Shown here: positions 1 through 6,093 of the stretch, one piece after another
Position numbering within the stretch: position 1 is the first letter of the stretch
How the letters are laid out: each line of letters starts with the position of its first letter
NCBI GenBank assembly: GCA_964565795.1
Contig: CAZMGC010000027.1
Location: 1-12,404 of the forward strand
From: 2-01-FULL-39-10-A sp964565795
GTDB taxonomy: Bacteria; Patescibacteriota; Microgenomatia; Levybacterales; UBA12049
Reading direction: 5' to 3'
DNA: 12,404 nt
Notes under the pieces: model-generated
The model's database searches: none
What the model was told of the DNA's origin: nothing
The model's input: only the letters and a program-made list of their open reading frames with translations
Program-made: the position numbers and the translations under genes

Positions 1-487
1 TTGATTCGAAACTAACAGCCATCTGATGAAGTTCATCTACTAAATCTTTATTTATTTTCTTAGGATTTGAAAGAGCTTCATCAATCGCTTCTTTTGTAAT
101 TTCGTGAAACACAATTCTCTCGAACGGCTTATCGCTCGTGGCCTGTGGATCGTAGCTGGATTTCTTGCTACCCGCTACCTGCAATTTGCTACCCGCTAGT
201 GCCTTTGCGATGTGATACGCGATCGCCTCTCCTTCCCTATCCAAATCAGTTGCGAGAATTACACGGGTCGCATTTTTACTTGCGCGTTTTAATTGGTCCA
301 GAGTTTTCTTCTTTTCAGTCATCAGTTCATATGCAGGCTCAAAATTTTTCTCCACATCTACCCCTAAAGTAGATTTGGGAAGATCATAAATGTGGCCCAT
401 TGAAGCGATTACTTCATAATCTGGTCCTAAAAACCTACCAATAGTTCTGGCTTTTGTTGGAGACTCTACGATAACTAAATTCTTCAT
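1..487 (-). CDS. topA: DNA topoisomerase I, N-terminal part (cut by window edge)
   Basis: Type IA topoisomerase that relaxes negatively supercoiled DNA through a transient 5'-phosphotyrosine break. Only the first 162 codons are visible; the C-terminal part with the catalytic tyrosine lies outside the window. The TOPRIM domain is clear: it opens MKNLVIVESPTKARTI (residues 1-16, with the conserved Glu8), continues with the SMGHIYDLP stretch (29-37), and has the metal-binding DLDREGEAIAYHI motif (81-93). RIVFHEITKEAI (124-135) begins the next conserved block. Between these two blocks, about residues 98-120 form an extra low-complexity segment rich in Gly/Ser/Lys that ordinary TopA proteins lack; it is encoded by repeats (see separate entry). 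The ATG at 487-485 gives the canonical N-terminus. No Shine-Dalgarno sequence is visible upstream. dprA lies upstream on the same strand, a common pairing, but a hairpin and a possible separate promoter lie between them. Confidence 0.95.
   Translation of the reverse strand, partial: MKNLVIVESPTKARTIGRFLGPDYEVIASMGHIYDLPKSTLGVDVEKNFEPAYELMTEKKKTLDQLKRASKNATRVILATDLDREGEAIAYHIAKALAGSKLQVAGSKKSSYDPQATSDKPFERIVFHEITKEAIDEALSNPKKINKDLVDELHQMAVSFES
128..197. repeat. Repeat-built in-frame insert in topA
   Basis: The 13-base word TTGCTACCCGCTA occurs at 165-177 and again at 186-198, exactly 21 bases apart, so the tandem unit equals seven codons and keeps the topA frame. A further degenerate GCTACC/CTGC pattern lies between the copies. 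The flanking 128-160 stretch is also unlike TopA and encodes SSYDPQATSDK. Together these encode about residues 98-120 of TopA, between the TOPRIM acidic motif and the RIVFHEITK block. I infer a small repetitive element tolerated in a surface loop. The repeat is read directly from the sequence; its mobility is a guess. Confidence 0.65.
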
Positions 488-509
488 AATTTTATTTTCG
501 ACAAATTAC

Positions 510-540
510 AGTGTAGTTTAAATCATATCATCCCTGTCAA
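510..540 (-). promoter_or_regulatory. Candidate topA promoter
   Basis: On the minus strand a consensus -35 TTGACA (540-535) is followed after 19 bases by TACACT (515-510), a 4/6 match to TATAAT. Predicted initiation is near 503, leaving a leader of about 16 bases before the topA ATG, without a Shine-Dalgarno sequence. The -35 is strong but the -10 and spacing are not, so this is tentative. It would let topA be transcribed independently of dprA, downstream of the hairpin at 560-588. Confidence 0.4.
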
Positions 541-559
541 GTCATACCCCAAAATTCCC

Positions 560-588
560 AGCCTCGCAAGGCCTGGCCTTGCGAGGCT
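560..588. repeat. Perfect 13-bp-stem hairpin between dprA and topA
   Basis: AGCCTCGCAAGGC (560-572) and its exact reverse complement (576-588) are separated by the 3-base loop CTG. It starts 5 bases past the dprA stop and is GC-rich in an AT-rich setting. Neither strand has a proper T-run after the stem: the minus strand continues GGGAATTTTGGGG, the plus strand AAAGTTATAGG. It could be a weak or factor-assisted dprA terminator, an mRNA 3'-end stabiliser, or a copy of a dispersed palindromic (REP-like) element. The structure is certain; its role is not. Confidence 0.75.
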
Positions 589-592
589 AAAG

Positions 593-1675
593 TTATAGGA
601 CTAAGGAAAATTTACCTTCAGAACTTGTAATTAAGTTTTTTATTTCCATCATAGATAGTATTGTCCCTACCTTTGATGGATCAAGTTTTAAACGCCTAAC
701 GATTTCATCAAAACTCAAACTTTCATTTTCAATAAGCTCAATAATTTTCTTTTCTTCGTTAGACAAACCTTCAAATACTTTTTTATTCTTAGGCAAATCT
801 GAAACTTTAATTCCTAGCTCCCTAATCACATCATCTGGCGATACAACTAACTTTGCACCTTTTTCAATAAGTCTAAGTGGTGCAGCCGACAAGCTTGAAG
901 TGATTGGCCCGGGAACTGCAAAAACTTTACGTTTAAATTCAAGACCAAAATTAGCAGTTATCAAGCTCCCGGAGTCAGCTGCTCCTTCTGTAACTAAGAC
1001 ACCATCACTCATCCCTGCTACAATTCTATTTCTCGCAGGAAAACTACCAACTGTGGGTTCTTGTCCAGGCGGATATTCAGAAATAATTACTCCTCCCTCT
1101 GAAACAATACGATCATAAACTTTTTGATTTTCCCTGGGAAAACAAATATCCACTCCATTTCCCAAAACTGCGACTGTAATTCCATGAGAGTCCAAACACG
1201 CAGTATGCGCCGCGCTATCGACTCCAATCGCAAGCCCTGAAACAATTATCATTCCTTGCTCAGCTAATTTAGAAGCGAACATTTCAGTAACATTTTTTCC
1301 ATAACTAGTTACCTTTCTTGTGCCCACCACAGCCAAAAATTTTTGCTCAGAATTAAATACCATCTTACCTTTTGAGTACAAAATTATCGGAGGATTTTTT
1401 ATGGTTTTTAAACGCGCCGGATAATTTTTCTCAAACAGGCAAATGTAGTTAATTTTTTGCTTTACAAGCTTTTCTTCATATTTTTCTGGGTCAAAATCTT
1501 TTCTAGTCGCAATAAACTTTTCGGTAAGTTTTGGTTTTAATAATGGAAGTAAACTTGCCTCAGTTGCAGTCCACGCATCTTTAGCAGATCCAAATTCTTT
1601 TAGAAGTTTTGTAAATAAAATTGGACCTATTCCTGGGAAATTAGAAAAAGCTAAATAAAACTTTCTCTCAGACAT
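593..1675 (-). CDS. dprA: DNA processing protein DprA (Smf)
   Basis: DprA binds incoming single-stranded DNA during natural transformation and loads RecA on it; in non-competent bacteria it is kept for less certain DNA-handling roles. The 360-residue length fits the family. An N-terminal helical HhH/SAM-like region contains NFPGIGPILFTKLLKEFGSA (residues 13-32). The Rossmann-like DNA-binding core carries VVGTRKVTSYG (116-126), SGLAIGVDSAAH (146-157), GNGVDICFPREN (172-183), and FPARNRIVAGMSD (212-224), followed by ADSGSLITA. A C-terminal winged-helix-like region (about 305-350) matches the extension found in many DprA proteins. I chose the ATG at 1675. An in-frame TTG at 1690 would add five residues, but a -10-like TATTAT (1687-1682) lies between the two, favouring the later start. 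There is no Shine-Dalgarno sequence. topA lies downstream on the same strand, beyond the hairpin. Confidence 0.95.
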   Translation of the reverse strand: MSERKFYLAFSNFPGIGPILFTKLLKEFGSAKDAWTATEASLLPLLKPKLTEKFIATRKDFDPEKYEEKLVKQKINYICLFEKNYPARLKTIKNPPIILYSKGKMVFNSEQKFLAVVGTRKVTSYGKNVTEMFASKLAEQGMIIVSGLAIGVDSAAHTACLDSHGITVAVLGNGVDICFPRENQKVYDRIVSEGGVIISEYPPGQEPTVGSFPARNRIVAGMSDGVLVTEGAADSGSLITANFGLEFKRKVFAVPGPITSSLSAAPLRLIEKGAKLVVSPDDVIRELGIKVSDLPKNKKVFEGLSNEEKKIIELIENESLSFDEIVRRLKLDPSKVGTILSMMEIKNLITSSEGKFSLVL

Positions 1676-1681
1676 AAATCC

Positions 1682-1687
1682 ATAATA
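1682..1687 (-). promoter_or_regulatory. Possible dprA -10 element
   Basis: TATTAT (5/6 to TATAAT) on the minus strand ends 6 bases before the ATG at 1675, so transcription would begin at or next to the start codon. No convincing -35 is found at 16-18 bases. Because the region is AT-rich, a chance match is quite possible. It is listed because its position relative to the start repeats the pattern seen at other lead genes in this window. Confidence 0.3.
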
Positions 1688-1697
1688 CAAAATTCAG

Positions 1698-1726
1698 TTG
1701 ACACAATGGTAGTTTTAATCTAAGAT
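1698..1726 (+). promoter_or_regulatory. Candidate promoter for the 172-residue gene
   Basis: Consensus -35 TTGACA (1698-1703), a 17-base spacer, and TAAGAT (1721-1726, 4/6 to TATAAT). Initiation would fall near 1733, at or inside the first codons (ATG at 1731 and in-frame ATG at 1737). The mRNA would therefore be leaderless, most simply starting translation at 1737. It lies back to back with the dprA upstream region. Confidence 0.5.
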
Positions 1727-1730
1727 TTTT

Positions 1731-2249
1731 ATGAACATGGACTCAAGAGATGTAGAATTCAACAGGCCTAGTAGACTCCCAAGACAAAGAAATAACCAGC
1801 CTTCGCCTCATGCACCCCGAAGACATCCTAAATTCGGAGGAGATAATCCAACCCCTACACAAACCATAGAAGAAGACATTTCAGGGGTTACTGACGGTGT
1901 TGTAAGTTTTTTTACTCTCCCTCCAACAGAATCCAATGGAATAAGCTTTAGCATAGTGAAAATAAAAATGGATCCAGAGAACCCACATGATTGGCTATCA
2001 ATCGTGGTAAATAAAACTAGAAGTAAAGATGTAACCGGTCCAGATGGTAAAATAACGAAGCTGGAAGTAGCTGAGGGATCACCTCTGGAATTATCCCAAA
2101 AATTATTCGATGCAAGTATTGTTATGGTCGAAGAAAGAATGAAAAAACTTACTCAGGAACAAAAATTTGGCTCCCCAGATTATGTCCAACAGCAACTCAC
2201 AAGAGAAAGAATGCTTGATGTATATAGACACGCCTCAGAAGCTTCCTAA
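1731..2249 (+). CDS. Unrecognised protein, 172 residues, disordered N-terminus
   Basis: I do not recognise the family. Residues 1-45 are rich in Pro, Arg, Asn and Gln and look disordered. Residues about 50-105 look like a beta-containing domain (GVVSFFTLPP, then SFSIVKIKM, then WLSIVVNKTR). Residues 115-172 look helical and charged (ELSQKLFDASIVMVEERMKK, ending in RERMLDVYRHASEAS). There is no signal peptide, membrane segment or cysteine, so it is probably cytosolic. Two in-frame ATGs (1731 and 1737) are possible; the second suits a leaderless transcript from the upstream promoter. It is the only plus-strand gene in an otherwise minus-strand block, divergent from dprA. Its stop overlaps the convergent mrdA stop by 4 bases (CTAA holds both TAA and, on the other strand, TAG). 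Reality as a gene is supported by its length, non-repetitive composition and good packing against neighbours. Confidence 0.75.
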   Translation: MNMDSRDVEFNRPSRLPRQRNNQPSPHAPRRHPKFGGDNPTPTQTIEEDISGVTDGVVSFFTLPPTESNGISFSIVKIKMDPENPHDWLSIVVNKTRSKDVTGPDGKITKLEVAEGSPLELSQKLFDASIVMVEERMKKLTQEQKFGSPDYVQQQLTRERMLDVYRHASEAS

Positions 2250-4024
2250 TTTTCACTAAAAAATTCCTCTAAAACTTCTCTTGCGATTGGGGCGGCTTCA
2301 TTGGACCCTTCACCTGATTCTTCATTCAAAACTGTGACTACTATTTGCGGATCATAGGCTGGTGCAAATAATGTTATCCAAGCATGTGGTAAAGTCTGTT
2401 CGCCACCGTGTTGAGCTGTTCCAGTTTTACATGCAACTGTTACTTGACGCATATCTGCTGAACCAGTGGCAACTTTTAAAATATTTCGTCCGTCAATTTT
2501 TAAATTAGGATTCTTAACAGTGAAATCAAATAAAGGATATGCAACTCCGGTTGGAGCACATGACGCAATCATTCCTTCCCGAATGGGATCAATTGTTTTC
2601 TTGGAAATAAATTTATTATTAATTTTCTTTTCTCCCAAATCTTTAAGAATATGCGGTCGATATAAAACACCGCCAGCTGCAATTGCCTGTGACCATGAAT
2701 TTACAGAAAGCGGAGTTGTTAAGAGATAACCCTGACCAATTCCATAATGATATGTATCTCCCAAATACCATGGCTCTCCTATATTTCTTCTTTTCCATGC
2801 ATCAGTTGGAACTAATCCTGGTATTTCTCCTTCCAAATCGATACCTAAAACTTTATCGATACCAAATTTTCTAGCCATTTCAGAAAGTCTAACATGACCA
2901 ATTTTTTCAGCTAACTTATAAAAGAAAATATCATTTGATCTTTTTATACCCACAACTACATTTACATCTCCATCGGTTTTTCCATAATTTGTGTAGTACC
3001 AGTTAGCAAATGAAAATTCTCCTATTCTTACAATTCCCGTATCTTTAACAGAATAGTTTTTATCAATTATATTATCCTCAAGGCCAGCAGCAGCAGTGAT
3101 AAGCTTGAATGTAGAACCTGGCGGATAAAGTCCTGAAATTGCACGATTTAAAAATGGTTGCGTCGTAGAATCTAATAAAACATCTGTTACTGTTTTATAG
3201 GCGCTTGACCCAGAAACTTTATAATCTTTTCCCTGTGTAAAAAGATTTGGATCAAAAGATGGCTTGGAAACTAACGCGAGAACTTCTCCGGTTGGAGTCG
3301 TAGCGATTACTGCACCTCTTTTAGCTTTATTCATCGCGTTATACGCTCTTTTTTGAAGGTCAGCGTCAATAGTTAAATTTATATTTCTCCCAGGAATAGG
3401 ATCTGTCTCACCAAGCTTTCTGACAATTTGTCCCTGACTATCAATCTCTGCAAGTTGCTTTCCATCTACCCCTTTTAAAAAACTTTCATATTCGCGTTCA
3501 ATTCCACTTTTTCCAATTACGTCTCCAGATTTATATCCTGAATATTTACTATTAGCTAATTCATCTTCGGAAACTTGTCCTAAGTAACCCAGCACATGAG
3601 CCATCGAATCTTTTTCGGGATAAAGCCTAAGTGAATCGATTTCTAAGTTTTTTTCTCCTTTTGCAATTAAATCAATTGCCTCATCCTGTCCTATTAGTTT
3701 AGTTTTTCCTTCACTCACTTGTCTAAATCCAGGCACATTAAAAACGAGCGGTTTTCCATTTCTATCAAAAATTACACCCCTAGGTGCATGGACTACGATT
3801 GTCTTTATTCTGTTGCTGTCAGAAAGAGTTCTGTAATAGCTTCCCTGAACCACCTGAACGAAGAAAAGCCTGAGAATTACTATGGAAATTGCGACTACTA
3901 AAATTATGGGGATTAGATAAAATCTGGCTTCCTTAACACTAGGGCCATCATGATAGTTACCTCTTCTTTTTATTTTTTCTGTCGTTATGAATTCGCCAAA
4001 AATTGGGCCGATTTTTTTGTCCAT
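2246..4024 (-). CDS. mrdA: Penicillin-binding protein 2, class B peptidoglycan transpeptidase
   Basis: Monofunctional DD-transpeptidase that cross-links side-wall peptidoglycan, normally with RodA and the Mre proteins. The 592 residues read in order: a cytoplasmic tail of about 33 residues; one membrane anchor (about 35-58, FYLIPIILVVAISIVILRLF); a PBP dimer/pedestal region beginning with the hallmark APRGVIFDRNG (80-90) and including GKSGIEREYE (171-180); and the transpeptidase domain. Catalytic motifs are complete: S304-T-F-K307 in YPPGSTFKL, S363-N-D365 (the S-x-D form common in PBP2) in KRSNDIFFYKLA, and K533-T-G-T in CKTGTAQ. Gly-Gln-Gly in YGIGQGYLLTTPL (427-438) is also typical. The residue just before the KTG is Cys532, where family members usually have Gly. 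The ATG is 2 bases after the mreD stop, so it is the last gene of the mre cluster. No Shine-Dalgarno sequence is evident, so translation may be coupled to mreD. Confidence 0.95.
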   Translation of the reverse strand: MDKKIGPIFGEFITTEKIKRRGNYHDGPSVKEARFYLIPIILVVAISIVILRLFFVQVVQGSYYRTLSDSNRIKTIVVHAPRGVIFDRNGKPLVFNVPGFRQVSEGKTKLIGQDEAIDLIAKGEKNLEIDSLRLYPEKDSMAHVLGYLGQVSEDELANSKYSGYKSGDVIGKSGIEREYESFLKGVDGKQLAEIDSQGQIVRKLGETDPIPGRNINLTIDADLQKRAYNAMNKAKRGAVIATTPTGEVLALVSKPSFDPNLFTQGKDYKVSGSSAYKTVTDVLLDSTTQPFLNRAISGLYPPGSTFKLITAAAGLEDNIIDKNYSVKDTGIVRIGEFSFANWYYTNYGKTDGDVNVVVGIKRSNDIFFYKLAEKIGHVRLSEMARKFGIDKVLGIDLEGEIPGLVPTDAWKRRNIGEPWYLGDTYHYGIGQGYLLTTPLSVNSWSQAIAAGGVLYRPHILKDLGEKKINNKFISKKTIDPIREGMIASCAPTGVAYPLFDFTVKNPNLKIDGRNILKVATGSADMRQVTVACKTGTAQHGGEQTLPHAWITLFAPAYDPQIVVTVLNEESGEGSNEAAPIAREVLEEFFSEN

Positions 4025-4026
4025 AA

Positions 4027-4440
4027 TTAAACATATTTCGCGGGTTTTTTAATAGTTTTTTTGAAAATAAAGAATGAAAAAATCATTAAAGCTGTCGCGA
4101 CAAATGCCTCAGAAATTAAATGATTAGAATTTGTTAAAAATAAATAAATGAAAGAACCTAAAAAAGAAATTATTGCGATGAAATTTAACGATGAAATTTC
4201 GAATTTTTTTTGATAAAGAAATATAAGTGTTACAAATAATATAAAAAATGCGCTCGATAATCCAATCGTACCTAAAGTAAGAATATCTAAAAGTAATCCA
4301 CTTAAAAATGCCAGAATAAAAACTTCATTGCTCTTTACTGTAACCGCTGCAAAAATAATAATTAAAAGAGTCAGTGGAACAGTAATTATTGTAGACTCTA
4401 AAAAAATTGACACCAGTAATAAAATGGAGATTAAATTCAT
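4027..4440 (-). CDS. mreD: Rod-shape-determining membrane protein MreD
   Basis: Small integral membrane subunit of the elongation complex, linking MreC and the RodA-PBP2 synthase in the cytoplasmic membrane. The 137-residue sequence is almost entirely hydrophobic, with about five predicted membrane segments (roughly 5-33 containing one or two, then 39-56, 60-76, 84-103 and 108-126) and a basic C-terminal tail (KKTIKKPAKYV). FLSGLLLDILTLGTIGLSSA (45-64) fits the conserved MreD G-x-x-x-D region, although this family diverges strongly, so position between mreC and mrdA carries much of the weight. The ATG overlaps the mreC stop as ATGA, which predicts termination-reinitiation coupling. The stop is 2 bases before the mrdA ATG. 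It is slightly shorter than typical MreD proteins (about 160 residues). Confidence 0.9.
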   Translation of the reverse strand: MNLISILLLVSIFLESTIITVPLTLLIIIFAAVTVKSNEVFILAFLSGLLLDILTLGTIGLSSAFFILFVTLIFLYQKKFEISSLNFIAIISFLGSFIYLFLTNSNHLISEAFVATALMIFSFFIFKKTIKKPAKYV

Positions 4441-5222
4441 CTTAAAATAAAAACTGTTTTTAAATTTGTAAAATCTACAAAACTCTTAACTTTTGCTTTT
4501 TGAAATAAATCACTTGATTTTTTTTCGACAGAAGTAATTTTTCCAACGATCAAATCAGGTGGATATCCAACGCCATTCTCATCTTTATCTCCTTTAGTCA
4601 AGACAAGATCATCTTTTTTAATTGTTAATGTGAGAAGTACATTTTCAAAATTCATCTCTTCATTTTGCCCTCTTATTACACCTGTTGCTTCTGCCCCATC
4701 TTGAGACGCAACTTTTGCAGTAAAGGATGAATTTTTATTATTAAGTAGTTCAACTTTTGAAAAATCAGGCTTCGCATCGATTACTTTTCCGATCAAATAA
4801 TTCTCTATAACTACAGTACTTCCTTTTTTTACCCCAGATTTCAAACCCTTATTAAGAATTAGATATTCAGGAAGACTTGCCCCAGGAATAAAACCTGGAA
4901 AACCAACCACTTTTGCAGGTAGAAAATCCAAACTTTCACTCCCAGATTTAGCAAATTGATCCTTAAGAGCTTTATTTTCTAAAATTAGATTCTGCCTGTC
5001 AAAAAGTTCTTTTTTTAATCTTGCATTTTCGGAAGTTAGCGCACTAATTTTTTTATTTTGATAACCGAAAATATTCAAAGTCGAAACTTTTATAGGCGAA
5101 GCTCCTCTGTTTATTAAGGAAGTAAAAGAGTCAATTATTCCAAGTTTCCCTATAAAAATTAACACAAGACTTATGCTAAAAAAAACTAAAAAAAATGGAA
5201 TAAAAGAATTTCTTTTCTGCAT
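4437..5222 (-). CDS. mreC: Rod-shape-determining protein MreC
   Basis: Bitopic scaffold of the elongasome. It sits mostly outside the cytoplasmic membrane and activates PBP2/RodA. The 261 residues begin with a basic MQKR and a single membrane helix (about 7-30), followed by a coiled-coil stretch (about 55-92, ISALTSENARLKKELFDRQN onward) used for dimerisation. Two beta-barrel domains follow, with family hallmarks LILNKGLKSGVKKGSTVV (121-138), LIGKV (143-147), VLTKGDK (207-213) and PPDLIVGKI (221-229). Length and domain order are normal. The ATG at 5222 follows a 44-base gap after the upstream unknown gene, the only sizeable gap in the cluster, and a perfect TATAAT lies there. mreC, mreD and mrdA may thus form their own transcript as well as being read through from mreB. 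Confidence 0.94.
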   Translation of the reverse strand: MQKRNSFIPFFLVFFSISLVLIFIGKLGIIDSFTSLINRGASPIKVSTLNIFGYQNKKISALTSENARLKKELFDRQNLILENKALKDQFAKSGSESLDFLPAKVVGFPGFIPGASLPEYLILNKGLKSGVKKGSTVVIENYLIGKVIDAKPDFSKVELLNNKNSSFTAKVASQDGAEATGVIRGQNEEMNFENVLLTLTIKKDDLVLTKGDKDENGVGYPPDLIVGKITSVEKKSSDLFQKAKVKSFVDFTNLKTVFILR

Positions 5223-5233
5223 GAGAATTGCTA

Positions 5234-5264
5234 ATTATAATAGCCTTTTTTATGAAGTGTTACA
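5234..5264 (-). promoter_or_regulatory. Candidate internal promoter for mreC-mreD-mrdA
   Basis: A perfect TATAAT lies on the minus strand (5239-5234) in the only real gap of the cluster. The best -35 is weak: TGTAAC (5264-5259) at 19 bases. Initiation near 5227 would leave about 5 bases before the mreC ATG, a nearly leaderless message with no room for a Shine-Dalgarno sequence. This would allow MreC/MreD/PBP2 levels to be set separately from MreB. Confidence 0.45.
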
Positions 5265-5266
5265 AG

Positions 5267-5566
5267 CTATTCTAAAGCAGGTGGAGTTTGTTCAATTAAA
5301 TATTTACCAAGATCAGGCACTGTAGAAATATGACCAATTGCACTTTCTGCTCTAGCTAGAGTCGCACCATCAACTATTAGAATTGGTTCAGCTGCGAATT
5401 CTGGATTTAGAGCTATCAAAGAATCAACATATCCTTGAGTACCTGCTGTTAAGTCGAATATTACCCCTTCTCTTTCCACTAAATATTCACGACAAACAAC
5501 TTCTCCTTCATGCTCTAAAATCCCAACTTCACTAAATCTTGATTCTCCTTCAATTCCGATTCTCAT
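5267..5566 (-). CDS. Unrecognised 99-residue protein in the mre cluster
   Basis: I do not recognise the family. Counting from the ATG at 5566 the protein has 99 residues, is acidic (many Glu, few Lys/Arg), has one Cys near residue 26, and has no signal peptide or membrane helix. An N-terminal half of alternating short strands (MRIGIEGE, VGILEHEGEVVCREYLVE, VIFDLTA) is followed by a mixed region ending in the helical DLGKYLIEQTPPALE. The start is well supported: the ATG shares its A with the TGA of the upstream gene (TGATG), and a perfect AGGAGG lies 6 bases before it. An in-frame TTG one codon earlier is too close to that site. Tight coupling to the upstream unknown gene suggests the two products act together, but no function can be assigned. 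Confidence 0.8.
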   Translation of the reverse strand: MRIGIEGESRFSEVGILEHEGEVVCREYLVEREGVIFDLTAGTQGYVDSLIALNPEFAAEPILIVDGATLARAESAIGHISTVPDLGKYLIEQTPPALE

Positions 5567-6093
5567 CAAATTCCTCCTCTTCTTTTTGTAAATGCTCTAT
5601 CTGTTTCTGAAATTACCATTAGAACATCAAGCTGATCTGTTTTATCACAAACTGCTACTTTTACGATAACTGGTGTTTTATTTTCTGGCCCAAGTATACC
5701 ATCCATTCTCATAAAGTAAACTCTCTGTCCGCCTGGATTTGCTAAGTAATTTATTTTCAAATCTCCAACCTGATCTTGAACTGATCTAATTGAAGGATTA
5801 TATCCAGATTCAACATAGCTAGGTAGAGCTGCATAAAACATATTGTCTATAATTCTACTCCTGTGATCATCAAGCTTATGTGCTGCTCGCAATAATTTCT
5901 TTCCGCTAACTGCATGTCCTAAATAAAATTCGCGACCTCCTTGAGGAACAAATCTAGCAAGAGTGATTGGTCTAGGTCCTTCCAACCATGGTATCTGCTC
6001 AGGTCCAATTTGCGCAACCTTACCATGCGAGACTTCAGTATAGCCTGAGGGAATGCCTCTATTTTCAAAACCTTTTGCTGGAATATCACTCAT
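5566..6093 (-). CDS. Unrecognised 175-residue protein coupled to mreB
   Basis: I do not recognise the family. It is a soluble-looking protein of 175 residues with no membrane segment or signal peptide and a single Cys. The N-terminal about 50 residues are rich in Gly and Pro. The middle (about 62-95) is helical with many basic residues (SGKKLLRAAHKLDDHRSRII). The C-terminal half (about 110-165) looks like successive beta strands (LKINYLA, QRVYFMRMDG, TPVIVKVAVCDK, DVLMVISE), ending in the basic AFTKRRGGI. The ATG at 6093 overlaps the mreB TGA stop as ATGA, with a GGTGG-type partial ribosome site upstream in mreB. The stop overlaps the next start by one base. This places it as second gene of the mreB transcript, so a role beside the MreB filament or elongasome is a reasonable but unproven inference. 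Confidence 0.82.
   Translation of the reverse strand: MSDIPAKGFENRGIPSGYTEVSHGKVAQIGPEQIPWLEGPRPITLARFVPQGGREFYLGHAVSGKKLLRAAHKLDDHRSRIIDNMFYAALPSYVESGYNPSIRSVQDQVGDLKINYLANPGGQRVYFMRMDGILGPENKTPVIVKVAVCDKTDQLDVLMVISETDRAFTKRRGGI
5573..5578 (-). promoter_or_regulatory. Perfect Shine-Dalgarno AGGAGG deciding a start
   Basis: AGGAGG (5578-5573, minus strand) lies 6 bases upstream of the ATG at 5566 and inside the last codons of the preceding gene, where it encodes part of its RRGGI tail. It is the only full-consensus ribosome binding site I see in the window. It shows that this organism's 16S rRNA probably keeps a working anti-Shine-Dalgarno tail, although the lead genes lack such sites. Confidence 0.85.

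Noticed and set aside
145..372. Plus-strand open frame of 75 codons
   Set aside because: It is antisense to topA, whose TOPRIM motifs are unmistakable. Its repetitive Cys/Tyr/Pro-rich start merely translates the topA repeat insert.
1688..1690. TTG start for dprA
   Set aside because: It adds five residues with no family support, and a -10-like element lies between it and the ATG at 1675.
5234..5273. AATAGC...GCTATT inverted repeat before mreC as a terminator
   Set aside because: The stem is only 6 bases, AT-rich, with a loop of about 21 bases and no following T-run. The site is better explained as a promoter region.
4437..6092. UGA-recoded genetic code (as in Gracilibacteria)
   Set aside because: TGA ends mreB, mreC and the 175-residue gene exactly at overlapping starts, and no in-frame TGA interrupts a conserved protein.
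5267..6093. Toxin-antitoxin reading of the two small genes after mreB
   Set aside because: The sizes and the beta-rich end of the first protein loosely recall such modules, but I see no known toxin or antitoxin motif, and coupling to mreB argues against a free-standing module.
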